Shown piece by piece: positions 1 to 10,648 of a stretch of DNA of 64,000 nucleotides (positions within the stretch are counted from its first letter, which is position 1; each line of letters starts with the position of its first letter). The notes under the pieces are model-generated. The model worked only from the letters and a program-made list of their open reading frames with translations, was not told the origin of the DNA and did not search any database. Source of the DNA: Aestuariivivens insulae (lineage in GTDB: Bacteria; Bacteroidota; Bacteroidia; Flavobacteriales; Flavobacteriaceae); contig NZ_JAKMCS010000017.1 in NCBI RefSeq assembly GCF_022662195.1, positions 1-64,000 on the forward strand, written 5' to 3'. The position numbers and the translations under genes are program-made.

Positions 1-2
1 GA

Positions 3-3000
3 ACAACTACGGATCCTACATCATATACCGAACAAGGAACCTATTCCATCACCTGGACCTATGATGATGGCAATGGCAATACTTCAACACAAACTCAAAC
101 TGTGGTGATTGATGATACAACAGCTCCTGTTATTTCCAACTGCCCCTTAAATATCACCCTTAACAATATCCCTGGGCAATGTAACAATACAGCCACTTGG
201 ACACCACCAACTGCCAGTGATAACTGTTCTGTTACAATAACCAGTACTCATAATCCTGGAGATTCCTTTAACGTAGGCACAACTACTGTAACCTATACTG
301 CTACCGACCCGGCAGGGAATACTGATAGTTGTAGTTTTACAGTAACCGTAAATGATACTGAACCTCCAGTAGCACAATGCAAAGACTACACAATTATTTT
401 AGATTCTGACGGCGCCAATACACAAGGTGACAAATTAAATACCAATGATATTAATGATGGTAGTTACGACAATTGTGGAGGCGTAAGTGTTTCCTTTGCC
501 AATGGATGGAATGGCACAATCACTTGTAATGATGTTGGAGTTATGCAAGTGGATTTAATTGTAACCGATAATGCCGGTAACACATCAACTTGTACTGCCA
601 ATGTTACAGTTGTTGATGACATTCCCCCAACCGCTATATGTAGAGCAACTCCTTTAACAGTTCAACTAGACAATACTGGAAACTATGTTTTAGATCCAGC
701 ATTATTAGATAATGGTAGTCATGATGGAGACAACCCCTGCGGCGTCACTTTATCTTTAAGTCAAACAACTTTTGATTGTACAGATGTAGGATCAAATACC
801 GTTACCTTAACAGCTACAGATGGTGGAGGCAATACAGACACCTGTACTGCTACTGTAATCGTTGAAGATAATGTACAGCCCAATGCTGTATGCCAAGCAT
901 ACACCGTATATTTAGATTCCAATGGAAATGGTTCTCTAACCGCTGATGATATTGATGGTGGTTCAACTGATGCTTGTGGTATTATAAATCGCGTTGCTAG
1001 CCAAACGTCATTTGACTGTTCTGATTTAGGCTCTAATTCGATTAGATTAACCGTAACGGATTCAAATAACAATTCCTCTGATTGTTTTGCAGATGTAACT
1101 GTAGTCGATAATATCCCTCCATTTGTACCAACATTAACCGATATTACCTGGGGATGCGCCTATACGCCTGCCACACCTACTACAACCGATAATTGTACAG
1201 GTGGTAATATATCAGGTGTTTCTAACACTGCATTTCCCATTACATCAACAACAACCATTACCTGGACATTCACAGATAATGCCGGTAACGATTCAACAGC
1301 TACGCAAACCATAACTATAGACCCTGTTGTTTGTAACACAACGGTTACACAACACGTTAGTTGTTATGGAGGGTCTGATGGTATAGCTACAGTTTCAGGT
1401 TCTGGAGGAAACGGCCCTTACACTTACGATTGGGGTAGTCTGGATCCTAACGCCCTACACGCAGGAACACATACGGTAACGGTTACTGATGCTGAAGGAT
1501 GTTCCAGTACATGTACTGTAACAATTAACCAGCCTACACAATTAACCTCATCCATAACATCGCAGTCCACTAATCTATTTTGCTTTGATAGCCCTCAAGG
1601 GACTGTTACTGTAGCTGGATCAAATGGCACATCGCCTTATACCTATAGTATTGATGGTGGTGCCTACCAAAGTAGTGGTACATTTAACAATTTAATTGGT
1701 GGTGCCCATACAGTAACCGTAAAGGATGCCAATGGCTGTACAACAGATCAAGCCGTTACCCTTAATGGACCTACCGAAGCACTTATTGCAGACGTACAGT
1801 TAACCGATGCAAATTGCTTTGAGCCTGGCTCTAAAGGCGTTATTGTTAATGGTCTAGGTGGTAATGGTGGATATGAATATCAAATGACAGGAGATTCTAC
1901 TGTGTCTTGGACAACAGATGGTGATTTTGGAGGACTACTTGATGGAACTTATTATTTCCAAGTAAGAGACTCGCAAAATTGTTTATCTGATCCTGTTGAA
2001 GTTGTGATTAATGAATCAACTCGTGTTAAAGTAGAAATTCCAAGTTGGCAAAATCCTTTATGTCATAGCGAAGCTTCTGGTAGCGCCAGTGGTGTTGTTT
2101 CTGGAGGTAAAGCCCCTTATACTTATTTGTGGGATGACCCGAGCGAACAGACCACTTTAGCTGCTACAGGTTTGGCTGCTGGAACCTACACATTAACCGT
2201 TACAGATTTTTATAACTGTCCTGTCACAGCAACTGTAACCATATCAGAGCCTGATGAGATTATATTATCTGAAAGCCACACTAATGTTACTTGTTATAAT
2301 GGTAATGATGGCTCAATAACTTTATCTGTAACTGGTGGGGTTGGCCCTTATTTATATAGTAAAAATGGCGGTGCTACAACCTCTAATAATGTGTTTTCAA
2401 ACTTAACGGACGGCACTTATACTATGGGCGTAGTTGATGCCAATGGATGTGAAAAAGAAATTGATGTTGTTATAACCGAATCTACTGAAATTACAGCCAC
2501 GTTCACAACAGACACTAATGGTTGTGCCAACACAAATAGTGGTACTGCTACAGTTAGCCCTACTGGCGGCGTAGGACCATACACTTATTTATGGAGTAAT
2601 GGCCAAACCTCACAAACAGCCACAAACCTTGCTCCTGGCAATTATAATGTTACTATTACAGATGCAAGTGGATGTGATGTTATAGAGTCAGTCACTTACT
2701 CAGACCCTACCGCTTTATCTGTCTCTATGGCAACAACCGTTACTTCTGGTGTTGGTCAATCGGACGGTACTGCAACTGCGACCCCTAGTGGCGGTGTTGG
2801 TCCTTATTCCTATTCTTGGAGCAACGGACAAACCACTGCGACGGCAACAGGTCTGGTTCAAGGTTCTTATTCAGTTACTGTAACAGACAGCAAAGGCTGT
2901 CAAGTTGTAGGAAATGTTATTGTTGCTGATATTATTGATATTGTTTTAGATTATGAAGCAGCTTGCGACCCAAATGAATCAGTAGACCTTCAACACTTAT

Positions 3001-6000
3001 ATATTAGATTACTTGATGTTAACGGCAATCCTTTAATAACTGGTGGATATGGAAACTTGACCTATTCTTGGAGTTTTGGAGCCAATTCCAGTCTTCTAGG
3101 CAACAATCCTGATGATAACTCAACCAAAGAAATTATATACTCCATAGGAGGTAACAAAACTGTAGCCCTTACAGTTACTGATGATTCTGGACAATCCGTT
3201 AGTTATTCATTCAATATTTTTATTGATTCCTGTATTGAGTTTGATGTTGCATGCGATCGTTGTGTTTCACAAGATTATCAGCTATTGGATTGGTATATTG
3301 GAGATGCCAACGGAAACCAACTCGGTTCATGCGGCTCACCTGGAACAATAATTTCAGAACCTATATATATATGGTTTTATTTGGATCATGGCGATAATAC
3401 CAACTACAACCTGAATGTGGTAGCAGAATATGTAACCACTCACCCATTAACTGGAGAAGTTACGGTAGAATCCATTGAAGAATGTTTATATGAAGGTGAG
3501 AAAATTGGAACAGGGGCGGCCTATTTATTTATTGACGACAATTATGTTTGTGGTAGTACGATTGAAATTTCTAAATTCTTAATTTCTTGGACCAAGTTGG
3601 CTAAAACACCATGTGGCCAACGTGAACCAAAGTGTTTTTGTCCTGGATTTGATATTGCCGTAAGCTCACCTTTAACAGCCATTGCTACAGCAACTGATAT
3701 TTCATGCTACGCAGGCACAAACGATGGAACAGCCACAGTTGAAGCCTTTGGCGGAACGCCTCCTTATAGCTATTTATGGACTACCTCAGATGGTAGCGGT
3801 TTAGACACAACAGCCAAAGACCAAACAGGATTAAGCCCTGGAACATATACGGTAACGGTTACCGATTCCAACACCTATTACGACGAGGATTTAGAAATGA
3901 CCGTTTCAGACCCGTATACCTTTACTACTTCTGTGACTGTTGGAGAACCAGCAGAGCTTTCAATTGTTAGTTTCGACCCTAATGTACCCCCTTGTCATGG
4001 AGGCTCTAATGGCTATGCGCAGGCAAATGTAACGGGTGGAACCGAACCATATACCTATGCTTGGTCTAATGGCCAAACCACACAAACAGCAACTAATTTA
4101 AGCGCAGGCACTTATACTGTAATCGTTACTGATGCTAATGGTTGTACAGATTCAGACTCTGTTATTATTACAGATCCACCGTTATTAACAGCTGCGGCTA
4201 CAGGTGAAGAACCGCTCTGTTATGGAGACAGTAATGGTACTGCAACCGTAACACCAAATGGAGGCACTCCTGGGTATACATACCTATGGAATGATGGTCA
4301 AACAACCCAAACAGCCACAGGCTTAGTAGCTGGAAGCTACTCTGTAATAGTTACTGACGCCAATGATTGTACTACAACCGCTAGCGTAACTATTGGCCAA
4401 CCTACTGCATTAAATGCAAGCACAGGAAAAACAAATGTAACCTGTAACGGAGCTGCAAATGGTACGGCAACTATAAATGTTGCTGGAGGAACACCTCCAT
4501 ACTCATATTCTTGGGATAACGGACAAACAACGCAAACAGCAACAGCATTAGCACCAGGAACCTATAATGTTATAGCAACAGATGCTAACGGCTGTGAAAT
4601 TTCAAGAAACGTCACCATTACCCAACCAACTGCACTAACATTATCAACAGAATTTAATGAACCACAATGTTACAATGGTGCCAATGGTGGCACAGCAAAA
4701 ATTTACCCTTCTGGTGGTACAGCACCTTATTCTTATTTATGGAGTGATGGTCAAACCACCCAGACCGCTATTAATTTAGCGGTTGGCACCTATACCGTTA
4801 CAGTTACAGACGCCAATGGATGTAATGAATATGCTTCCATTGATGTAACTCAACCATTGGAAACTTTTGCAAGTGCAGGACCAGACCAAGATTTAAGCGT
4901 TGAGAATTGCGGTGTTGTAACAACGACTTTAAGTGCCTCAGGAACAGATTCTGATGGTAACGTATTACAGGGAGCTTGGGATATTATATCTGGGACAGGA
5001 GGTAGTTTTTCGGATAACACCAACCCCAATGCTATTTTTACTGGTCAAGCAGGGACAACATACCAACTAATCTGGGAAATAGATTGTGCGCAAGATGTTG
5101 TAGAGATTACTTTTGGTGAAGGATGTAACACACTAGACTTTGATGGCGATAACGACCACGTTACTTTCCACGATCAGTATAATGTAAGCTCTAACTTTAG
5201 TTTTGAAATTTGGATTAAGCCAGATCCAAATCAAAATGATGGTGGTGCCAACAATGCCATTCAAACGATTTTATCAAAAAGAGATGCAACCGACCTCACG
5301 CATGGTTACGATTTAAGACTACAAGGCACTAGTTTATCCTTTAATTATAACGGAAGTGGTATAACGGCATCAAATGCTTTAAGTACCACTAGATGGTATC
5401 ATATCGCAGTGACTTTCGACGGCTCTAACTATATACTTTATGTAGATGGCATTCAAGTGGGTACAGGAAGTGGCTCTGCCCCAACATCTAACAGCTATGA
5501 ATTTATGTTAGGTGCAATGGATCAAAATCCAGCTGGAGGCAATCCAAACCCTGTGAATTATTACAGTGGCTGGATGCAAGAACTTCGTGTATGGAACGTA
5601 GCACTTACCAAAGAACAAATACGACATATGATGAACCAAACTATAGAAAGCAATGGTACGGCTACTAGAGGTACTGTTGTTCCAATAGATATTCCTGGTT
5701 TAAACTGGTCGAGCTTGGATGGCTACTATAGGATGCTTCAACCTACTGCCCTCTCAGGAACAGGATATTTGCTTTCTACATTTGGAATTGGCCCTGATGG
5801 ACAAATGCGTAATATTGAAACAACACAAGAAGAGACCGCACCGGTACCTTACTTTACCGATGAAGATGGTAATTGGAATGCAGTAAACACAGGAAATAAT
5901 GACGCTGCCTCTCCTTGGCAATGGGGACACTCTGTATGGGATCACCCAAATAGTACTGGCATAGATGGCTCTCCAATTGATTGGAATATTGTTAGGACAG

Positions 6001-7847
6001 AACATAATGTAACCTCAGACACACAAGATGTAACTGTTTTAGGTTTATTAGTAAATAGTAACGAGCTAACCATTACTGGCCCTGGAACCCAGGACGAAAC
6101 TAATGATGGCACAGGATTATGGGTAACACACTACCTTAGATTGGATGGCCAAATTGATTTGGTAGGTGAATCTCAATTGGTTCAAAAAAGATATACGCCT
6201 ACTCAAGTAAACGAAAGTATTTTAGATGTGATGAGTAGTGGTTTCTTAGAACGCGACCAACAAGGCACCAACAATCCCTATAATTATAACGATTGGGGAT
6301 CACCTGTAGGACCACAAATTGTTGGAAGCAATAATAACCCAAGAACCATTGGAGGTATCTTGCGTGACGGAACCAATACAAATCTCCCAAAAACAATAAA
6401 CTGGATAAGCTACCATACAGCTTCTAATTCAGACCCTATAACCGTAAGTACGCGCTGGCTGTACACCTATGAGAATTACGCAACAAATACTTATGCTGCA
6501 TGGAATCGTGTAGGTAGTGGTAGTTCTATTAATGCTGGTCTTGGTAATTTAATGAAAGGAAGTGCTGTAAACTACACCCCTGGTGTTGCTGGTACACAAA
6601 ACTATGTGTTTGTAGGCAAACCCAACAACAATACCATAACGACCCCAATAAATGTGAATAACGATGCCTTAGTGGGCAATCCATATCCATCTGCCATCGA
6701 TGCCAATGCTTTTATTGATGATAATGGTCCATTGGGATCCAATGCCATTTCTGGATCATTATACTTCTGGGATCATTATGTAGGTAACAACACCCATATT
6801 TTGAGGGATTACCTTGCAGGCTTTGCCGTATTAAACAAAGTTGGGGGTATTGCTGCAACCACTCCGCCTCCAACCGTGGAAGGCTACACAATTACCGGAG
6901 GAACAGGTACTAAAGTTCCAGAACGTTACATTCCTGTTGGACAAGGCTTCTATGTAAAAGCTGTTGATGAGGATTTAACTGATTCTGAAGCTCCCATTGG
7001 AGGTCTTGTTGAATTTAATAACGACCAACGGGTATTTAAAAGAGAAGAAGTAACTGGATTTGGGTCTAATTCAGGATCTGTATTCTTTAAATCATCAGGA
7101 AATAAAAAAGGCAAAAACAACAATGCTCCGCCTAAAGAAAGTTCGGAAGACATCAAACGTTTACGTATAGATTTTATATCTCCCAAAGGTGCTATACGCC
7201 CATTGTTATTAGGTTTTGTTTCCGGTGGTGAAGCGACAGACGATTTTGATTATGGTTACGATGCTCCAAAACACAATAATCTTCCTGACGATTTATTATG
7301 GCTCATTAACGACAGAAAATTTGAAATCCAAGGGGTTGGTGATTTCGACGAAACCAAATTACTTCCATTAGGCTTATACCTAAAAAATGGAGGAAAAATA
7401 GAAATTGCCTTAAATGCTTTGGAAGGATTAGATCCAAGCACTAAAGTCTATGTTTATGATGCCCTTCTGGGAACTTACGCTAAAATTAACAATAAAAGTT
7501 TCGAGATTGAAATCGATCCAGGAAATTACTTGGATAGATTCTATATAACGTTCCAAAAAGACAATTCTTTATCTGCAAATGAAGAACTAGTAAATACAAC
7601 CAGTATTAATTATTTGAGAAACAGTAGGGAAATATATATTTCTACAGTTAATCAAACAGAAATAAAACAGGTGTATTTGTTGAATATTTTAGGACAAACC
7701 ATCAAAACGTGGAATAGTACAAATAGTAAAGGATTTACTTCTAATGAAATAAAAATTCCTGTAGGCTCTGTTGCAGAAGGTAGCTATATTGTAAAAGTCC
7801 AAACCGATCTTGGTAGTATCAACAAAAAAATTGTAATTAGCCAATAA
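3..7847 (+). CDS. Giant multidomain surface adhesin, 5'-truncated by window edge, type IX secreted
   Basis: The frame is open from base 3; 33 sense codons precede the first possible start (GTG at 102) and read like the end of an HYR domain, so the gene begins left of the window. Visible order: HYR/Ig-like modules (to about 1320) with paired Cys and 'TDNAGN'-type motifs; about seven SprB-type repeats (1320-2930; 'GGxxPYxYxWSNGQTTQTAT'-like); a PKD-like stretch (2940-3660); about five more SprB repeats (3660-4860); a LamG/concanavalin-like domain (about 5130-5640, 'LDFDGDNDHV'); a long region with 'GNPYPSAIDANAF' and 'GQGFYVKA' motifs common in flavobacterial exported proteins; and a type A sorting domain ending 'KKIVISQ'. 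SprB repeats are known from the gliding adhesin of Flavobacterium. Role inferred: attachment, gliding or matrix. A hairpin terminator follows at 7883. The ligand is unknown. Confidence 0.88.
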   Translation, partial: TTTDPTSYTEQGTYSITWTYDDGNGNTSTQTQTVVIDDTTAPVISNCPLNITLNNIPGQCNNTATWTPPTASDNCSVTITSTHNPGDSFNVGTTTVTYTATDPAGNTDSCSFTVTVNDTEPPVAQCKDYTIILDSDGANTQGDKLNTNDINDGSYDNCGGVSVSFANGWNGTITCNDVGVMQVDLIVTDNAGNTSTCTANVTVVDDIPPTAICRATPLTVQLDNTGNYVLDPALLDNGSHDGDNPCGVTLSLSQTTFDCTDVGSNTVTLTATDGGGNTDTCTATVIVEDNVQPNAVCQAYTVYLDSNGNGSLTADDIDGGSTDACGIINRVASQTSFDCSDLGSNSIRLTVTDSNNNSSDCFADVTVVDNIPPFVPTLTDITWGCAYTPATPTTTDNCTGGNISGVSNTAFPITSTTTITWTFTDNAGNDSTATQTITIDPVVCNTTVTQHVSCYGGSDGIATVSGSGGNGPYTYDWGSLDPNALHAGTHTVTVTDAEGCSSTCTVTINQPTQLTSSITSQSTNLFCFDSPQGTVTVAGSNGTSPYTYSIDGGAYQSSGTFNNLIGGAHTVTVKDANGCTTDQAVTLNGPTEALIADVQLTDANCFEPGSKGVIVNGLGGNGGYEYQMTGDSTVSWTTDGDFGGLLDGTYYFQVRDSQNCLSDPVEVVINESTRVKVEIPSWQNPLCHSEASGSASGVVSGGKAPYTYLWDDPSEQTTLAATGLAAGTYTLTVTDFYNCPVTATVTISEPDEIILSESHTNVTCYNGNDGSITLSVTGGVGPYLYSKNGGATTSNNVFSNLTDGTYTMGVVDANGCEKEIDVVITESTEITATFTTDTNGCANTNSGTATVSPTGGVGPYTYLWSNGQTSQTATNLAPGNYNVTITDASGCDVIESVTYSDPTALSVSMATTVTSGVGQSDGTATATPSGGVGPYSYSWSNGQTTATATGLVQGSYSVTVTDSKGCQVVGNVIVADIIDIVLDYEAACDPNESVDLQHLYIRLLDVNGNPLITGGYGNLTYSWSFGANSSLLGNNPDDNSTKEIIYSIGGNKTVALTVTDDSGQSVSYSFNIFIDSCIEFDVACDRCVSQDYQLLDWYIGDANGNQLGSCGSPGTIISEPIYIWFYLDHGDNTNYNLNVVAEYVTTHPLTGEVTVESIEECLYEGEKIGTGAAYLFIDDNYVCGSTIEISKFLISWTKLAKTPCGQREPKCFCPGFDIAVSSPLTAIATATDISCYAGTNDGTATVEAFGGTPPYSYLWTTSDGSGLDTTAKDQTGLSPGTYTVTVTDSNTYYDEDLEMTVSDPYTFTTSVTVGEPAELSIVSFDPNVPPCHGGSNGYAQANVTGGTEPYTYAWSNGQTTQTATNLSAGTYTVIVTDANGCTDSDSVIITDPPLLTAAATGEEPLCYGDSNGTATVTPNGGTPGYTYLWNDGQTTQTATGLVAGSYSVIVTDANDCTTTASVTIGQPTALNASTGKTNVTCNGAANGTATINVAGGTPPYSYSWDNGQTTQTATALAPGTYNVIATDANGCEISRNVTITQPTALTLSTEFNEPQCYNGANGGTAKIYPSGGTAPYSYLWSDGQTTQTAINLAVGTYTVTVTDANGCNEYASIDVTQPLETFASAGPDQDLSVENCGVVTTTLSASGTDSDGNVLQGAWDIISGTGGSFSDNTNPNAIFTGQAGTTYQLIWEIDCAQDVVEITFGEGCNTLDFDGDNDHVTFHDQYNVSSNFSFEIWIKPDPNQNDGGANNAIQTILSKRDATDLTHGYDLRLQGTSLSFNYNGSGITASNALSTTRWYHIAVTFDGSNYILYVDGIQVGTGSGSAPTSNSYEFMLGAMDQNPAGGNPNPVNYYSGWMQELRVWNVALTKEQIRHMMNQTIESNGTATRGTVVPIDIPGLNWSSLDGYYRMLQPTALSGTGYLLSTFGIGPDGQMRNIETTQEETAPVPYFTDEDGNWNAVNTGNNDAASPWQWGHSVWDHPNSTGIDGSPIDWNIVRTEHNVTSDTQDVTVLGLLVNSNELTITGPGTQDETNDGTGLWVTHYLRLDGQIDLVGESQLVQKRYTPTQVNESILDVMSSGFLERDQQGTNNPYNYNDWGSPVGPQIVGSNNNPRTIGGILRDGTNTNLPKTINWISYHTASNSDPITVSTRWLYTYENYATNTYAAWNRVGSGSSINAGLGNLMKGSAVNYTPGVAGTQNYVFVGKPNNNTITTPINVNNDALVGNPYPSAIDANAFIDDNGPLGSNAISGSLYFWDHYVGNNTHILRDYLAGFAVLNKVGGIAATTPPPTVEGYTITGGTGTKVPERYIPVGQGFYVKAVDEDLTDSEAPIGGLVEFNNDQRVFKREEVTGFGSNSGSVFFKSSGNKKGKNNNAPPKESSEDIKRLRIDFISPKGAIRPLLLGFVSGGEATDDFDYGYDAPKHNNLPDDLLWLINDRKFEIQGVGDFDETKLLPLGLYLKNGGKIEIALNALEGLDPSTKVYVYDALLGTYAKINNKSFEIEIDPGNYLDRFYITFQKDNSLSANEELVNTTSINYLRNSREIYISTVNQTEIKQVYLLNILGQTIKTWNSTNSKGFTSNEIKIPVGSVAEGSYIVKVQTDLGSINKKIVISQ

Positions 7848-7882
7848 AGCAATATTGCAATAAGGAATAACTAAAAATGGTA

Positions 7883-7927
7883 AAGGCTGAATTCTAATCC
7901 AAAAAGAATTCTGCCTTTTTCTTTTTC
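7883..7927 (+). terminator. Terminator after giant adhesin
   Basis: 13-base arms (7883-7895 and 7905-7917) pair with a single mismatch around a 9-base loop and are followed by a T-rich run. It lies 35 bases after the adhesin stop, so it most likely ends that transcript and separates it from the next gene. Confidence 0.8.
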
Positions 7928-8134
7928 AAAATCTGTCCTAATTTTTTAATTATAGTATGCATTCTTAGTTCTTAAACCACACCTTCAACACCTACCTCTT
8001 CAAGAAAGCATAATATTACAATTTAATACGAAAATGCATTTCATCGATTATTTTTGTATTTCATAGGTTTTTTGGTTTAAAAAACTTATTTTAGCTGTGA
8101 TAAATTAACCCAACATTCATCTAACCCCAAATTA

Positions 8135-8923
8135 ATGATGAAAGCAACCTACATAAAATCATGGTTTCTCCTTTTGGCTATAACTTTGATGGGCTATCAA
8201 GGGTTACATGCCCAGGATGAGATGCAAAAACTACAACTGGACTTTACGACGCCCAATGGTTATGTTCGTCATATTTTACTAGGTTTTACACCAGACAACA
8301 GTGCTACCGATGGCTATGATTATGGTTACGATTCATTAAACGTATATCCATTCACCGATGATTTAGATTGGACCATTGAAAACAAACGCTATGTTATACA
8401 AGGGGTTGGAGCTTTTGATGATACTAAAACATACCCTCTCGGTTTATATTTAACAAATTCAGGAAATATTAAAATAGATTTAGCAGGCACTTATAATTTC
8501 GATTCATCAATAAATGTCTTCATCTATGATGCCGTGCTAGACACCTATACACAAATCAATGATTCAGATTACGCATCTTATATGGAAAGTGGCGAGTATG
8601 TAGATCGGTTTTATGTAACCTTTAATAATAGCGCCAAATCGAGCTTTGCAAAAAGTAGCCTTTCCAATCCAGATGAAACGTTAGAGCATGCCCAGATAAA
8701 TTTCTTAAGAAATACCAAAGAACTGTTTATAAAAACCAAAACAGGAAATAATATAAACGCTATTACTATTTATGACATTAACGGCAAAAAACAATTTTCA
8801 TTAAATAATTTAAGGGACAGTTTTGTAAAAACAAGTTTAGACCATTTGAACAACAGTTATTGCATAGTCGCAGTAGAAACCGATGACGGAAAAGTGTCCT
8901 CAAAACAACTTATAATAAATTAA
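8135..8923 (+). CDS. Secreted stand-alone copy of the adhesin C-terminal module with type IX tail
   Basis: 262 residues. Signal peptide at 1-27 (hydrophobic 'WFLLLAITLMG', cleavage near 'LHAQ'). Residues about 33-170 align with the part of the preceding adhesin encoded at 7157-7555: shared 'LLGF', 'DYGYD', 'IQGVGxFD', 'PLGLYL' and 'YDAxLxTY' blocks, about half identical over 80 residues by hand. The last ~75 residues ('INFLRN...IYDINGK...LIIN') are a type A sorting domain. So it is a secreted, surface-attached mini-protein made only of the adhesin's terminal module plus tail. Function unknown; it could share a partner with the large protein. Starts ATGATG; the second ATG (8138) is equally possible. 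A TATTTTTG -7-like box lies at 8049-8056. Confidence 0.85.
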   Translation: MMKATYIKSWFLLLAITLMGYQGLHAQDEMQKLQLDFTTPNGYVRHILLGFTPDNSATDGYDYGYDSLNVYPFTDDLDWTIENKRYVIQGVGAFDDTKTYPLGLYLTNSGNIKIDLAGTYNFDSSINVFIYDAVLDTYTQINDSDYASYMESGEYVDRFYVTFNNSAKSSFAKSSLSNPDETLEHAQINFLRNTKELFIKTKTGNNINAITIYDINGKKQFSLNNLRDSFVKTSLDHLNNSYCIVAVETDDGKVSSKQLIIN

Positions 8924-9010
8924 CCATTAAAAGACCTATGCACTAAGTTTTAGTTGGATTTTGTTTGAGTTAGTCATGTTAGTCCCAAATCTACCATTAA
9001 CTCTACAAAT

Positions 9011-9037
9011 AAAAAGAGCCCAAATTGGGCTCTTTTT
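9011..9037. terminator. Bidirectional terminator between the small secreted protein and hisS
   Basis: Perfect 11-bp stem (AAAAAGAGCCC / GGGCTCTTTTT) with a 5-base loop. It carries A and T tracts on both sides, so it can stop both converging genes. The right arm overlaps the hisS stop codon. Confidence 0.9.
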
Positions 9038-10406
9038 ATTTTACCTTTAAAACCAAATCCTCCAAAGAAACCTTTAACTGTTCTCCAGATCCCATAATTT
9101 TTAAAGTGTATGTATTTGAAGCCATTTCCTGCTCTCCCACTAAAACCACAAAAGGAATATGACGTTTATTGGCATGGTTCATCTGCTTTTTCATTTTAGC
9201 CGCATCTGGGTATAGTTCTGCATTAACACCATTTAAACGCAATTGCTTAATAGCCTTAAGTGAAAACAACGCTTCGGCTTCTCCAAAATTAATGAACAGG
9301 ACGTCAATATTTTTAGTTACCGTTTTCGGGAAAAGATTCAACTCTTCCAACACCAAATAAATACGATCTAAACCAAAGCTAATCCCTACACCACTCATAT
9401 CCTTCATCCCAAAAATGCCAGTTAGGTCATCATAACGGCCTCCGCCTCCTATGGATCCTATTTTTACGGTTTTAGGGGCAGACACTTCAAAAATAGCCCC
9501 TGTATAGTAATTTAAACCTCGTGCCAAGGTAACGTCTAATTGCAAACTGGCAGTTGTTAAACCTAATTCTGAAATAGCAGAATCTATAAATGCCAGCTCT
9601 TCTATTCCTTTTAGCCCAACTTCAGATGTTGATAAAATCGCTTTTAAGCTTTCTATTTGCGCTTCAAAAGTACCTGATAATGAAAATAAAGGTTGTAATT
9701 TAGTAATTCCATCTTCTGAAATACCCTTAGACAACATTTCCTCCTTTACTTTTTCCTCTCCTATTTTATCCAATTTATCCAATGCTACCGTAAAATCTAT
9801 AAGCTTATCACTAGCACCAATAACCTCTGCGATACCAGAAAGGATCTTACGGTTATTAATTTTTATGGTAACACCTTCTAGTTTTAATGCGGTAAAAACA
9901 CTATCGTATAATTGGATAAACTCTACTTCTTGCCAAAGCGATTTGCTCCCTACAACATCGGCATCGCATTGGTAAAATTCTCTAAACCTTCCTTTTTGTG
10001 GCCTATCGGCTCGCCATACAGGTTGTATTTGGTAACGTTTAAACGGGAACTCTATCTCGTTTTGGTGTTGTACCACATAACGCGCAAAAGGCACCGTTAA
10101 ATCGTAGCGTAGGGCTTTTTCGGAGATACTGGCTGTTAATTTATTTGAGTCTTTATTGTCAATGGCTTCTTGATTAGCTTTCGCTAAATAATCTCCCGAA
10201 TTCAGAATCTTAAAAATGAGTCGGTCACCTTCATCGCCATATTTGCCCATTAAAGTTTCAGAATTTTCAAAACTTGGGGTTTCTATAGGTTGAAATCCAA
10301 ACGTTTCGAAAGTGCTACGAATGGTATTGAATATATAATTACGTTTGGCTACCTGTTCTGGATTAAAATCTCGGGTACCTTTAGGAATGCTTGGTTTTTG
10401 AGCCAT
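9036..10406 (-). CDS. hisS: Histidine--tRNA ligase
   Basis: 456 residues, a normal length for the family. Charges tRNA-His with histidine in the cytoplasm. Class II synthetase features: motif 2 region '[19 protein letters not shown]', the histidine-binding 'ARGLNYYTG', a Gly-rich '[12 protein letters not shown]', motif 3 '[11 protein letters not shown]', and a C-terminal anticodon-binding domain ending '[12 protein letters not shown]'. Start ATG at 10406. The 242-bp leader towards the upstream gene is full of short hairpin-forming repeats rather than a recognisable promoter. Confidence 0.97.
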   Translation of the reverse strand: MAQKPSIPKGTRDFNPEQVAKRNYIFNTIRSTFETFGFQPIETPSFENSETLMGKYGDEGDRLIFKILNSGDYLAKANQEAIDNKDSNKLTASISEKALRYDLTVPFARYVVQHQNEIEFPFKRYQIQPVWRADRPQKGRFREFYQCDADVVGSKSLWQEVEFIQLYDSVFTALKLEGVTIKINNRKILSGIAEVIGASDKLIDFTVALDKLDKIGEEKVKEEMLSKGISEDGITKLQPLFSLSGTFEAQIESLKAILSTSEVGLKGIEELAFIDSAISELGLTTASLQLDVTLARGLNYYTGAIFEVSAPKTVKIGSIGGGGRYDDLTGIFGMKDMSGVGISFGLDRIYLVLEELNLFPKTVTKNIDVLFINFGEAEALFSLKAIKQLRLNGVNAELYPDAAKMKKQMNHANKRHIPFVVLVGEQEMASNTYTLKIMGSGEQLKVSLEDLVLKVK

Positions 10407-10413
10407 ATCAATG

Positions 10414-10580
10414 CCTGATAAATCAGGTATCTTTTTAATTATTCAAAATATTTATAGTGGATTCCTGCCTGTGCAGAAATGACAAAAATAATAGTTTTAA
10501 TGGATTCCTGACTGCTCAGGAACGACAATTTGGTTTATGGATTTATCATTGCGAGCTTTTTCACAAAAAAAGCGTGGCAA
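10414..10580. repeat. Cluster of REP-like intergenic hairpins
   Basis: Between a small conserved gene and hisS. A short palindrome CCTGAT-AA-ATCAGG lies at 10414-10427. Two related units starting 'TGGATTCCTG' follow, at about 10458 and 10501. The second forms TTCCTGA-CTGC-TCAGGAA (10505-10522) and the first is a degenerate version. A third inverted element, 'TTGCGAGCTTTTT ... GCGTGGCAA', spans 10549-10580. These resemble the short dispersed repeats found in many flavobacterial intergenic regions. No coding potential seen. Confidence 0.65.
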
Positions 10581-10648
10581 CCTCTAAAATCTAATTAGCG
10601 ACTTAATTTTAATGGAATTACTTTAATCATTCTTCTCGCGTCATGATG

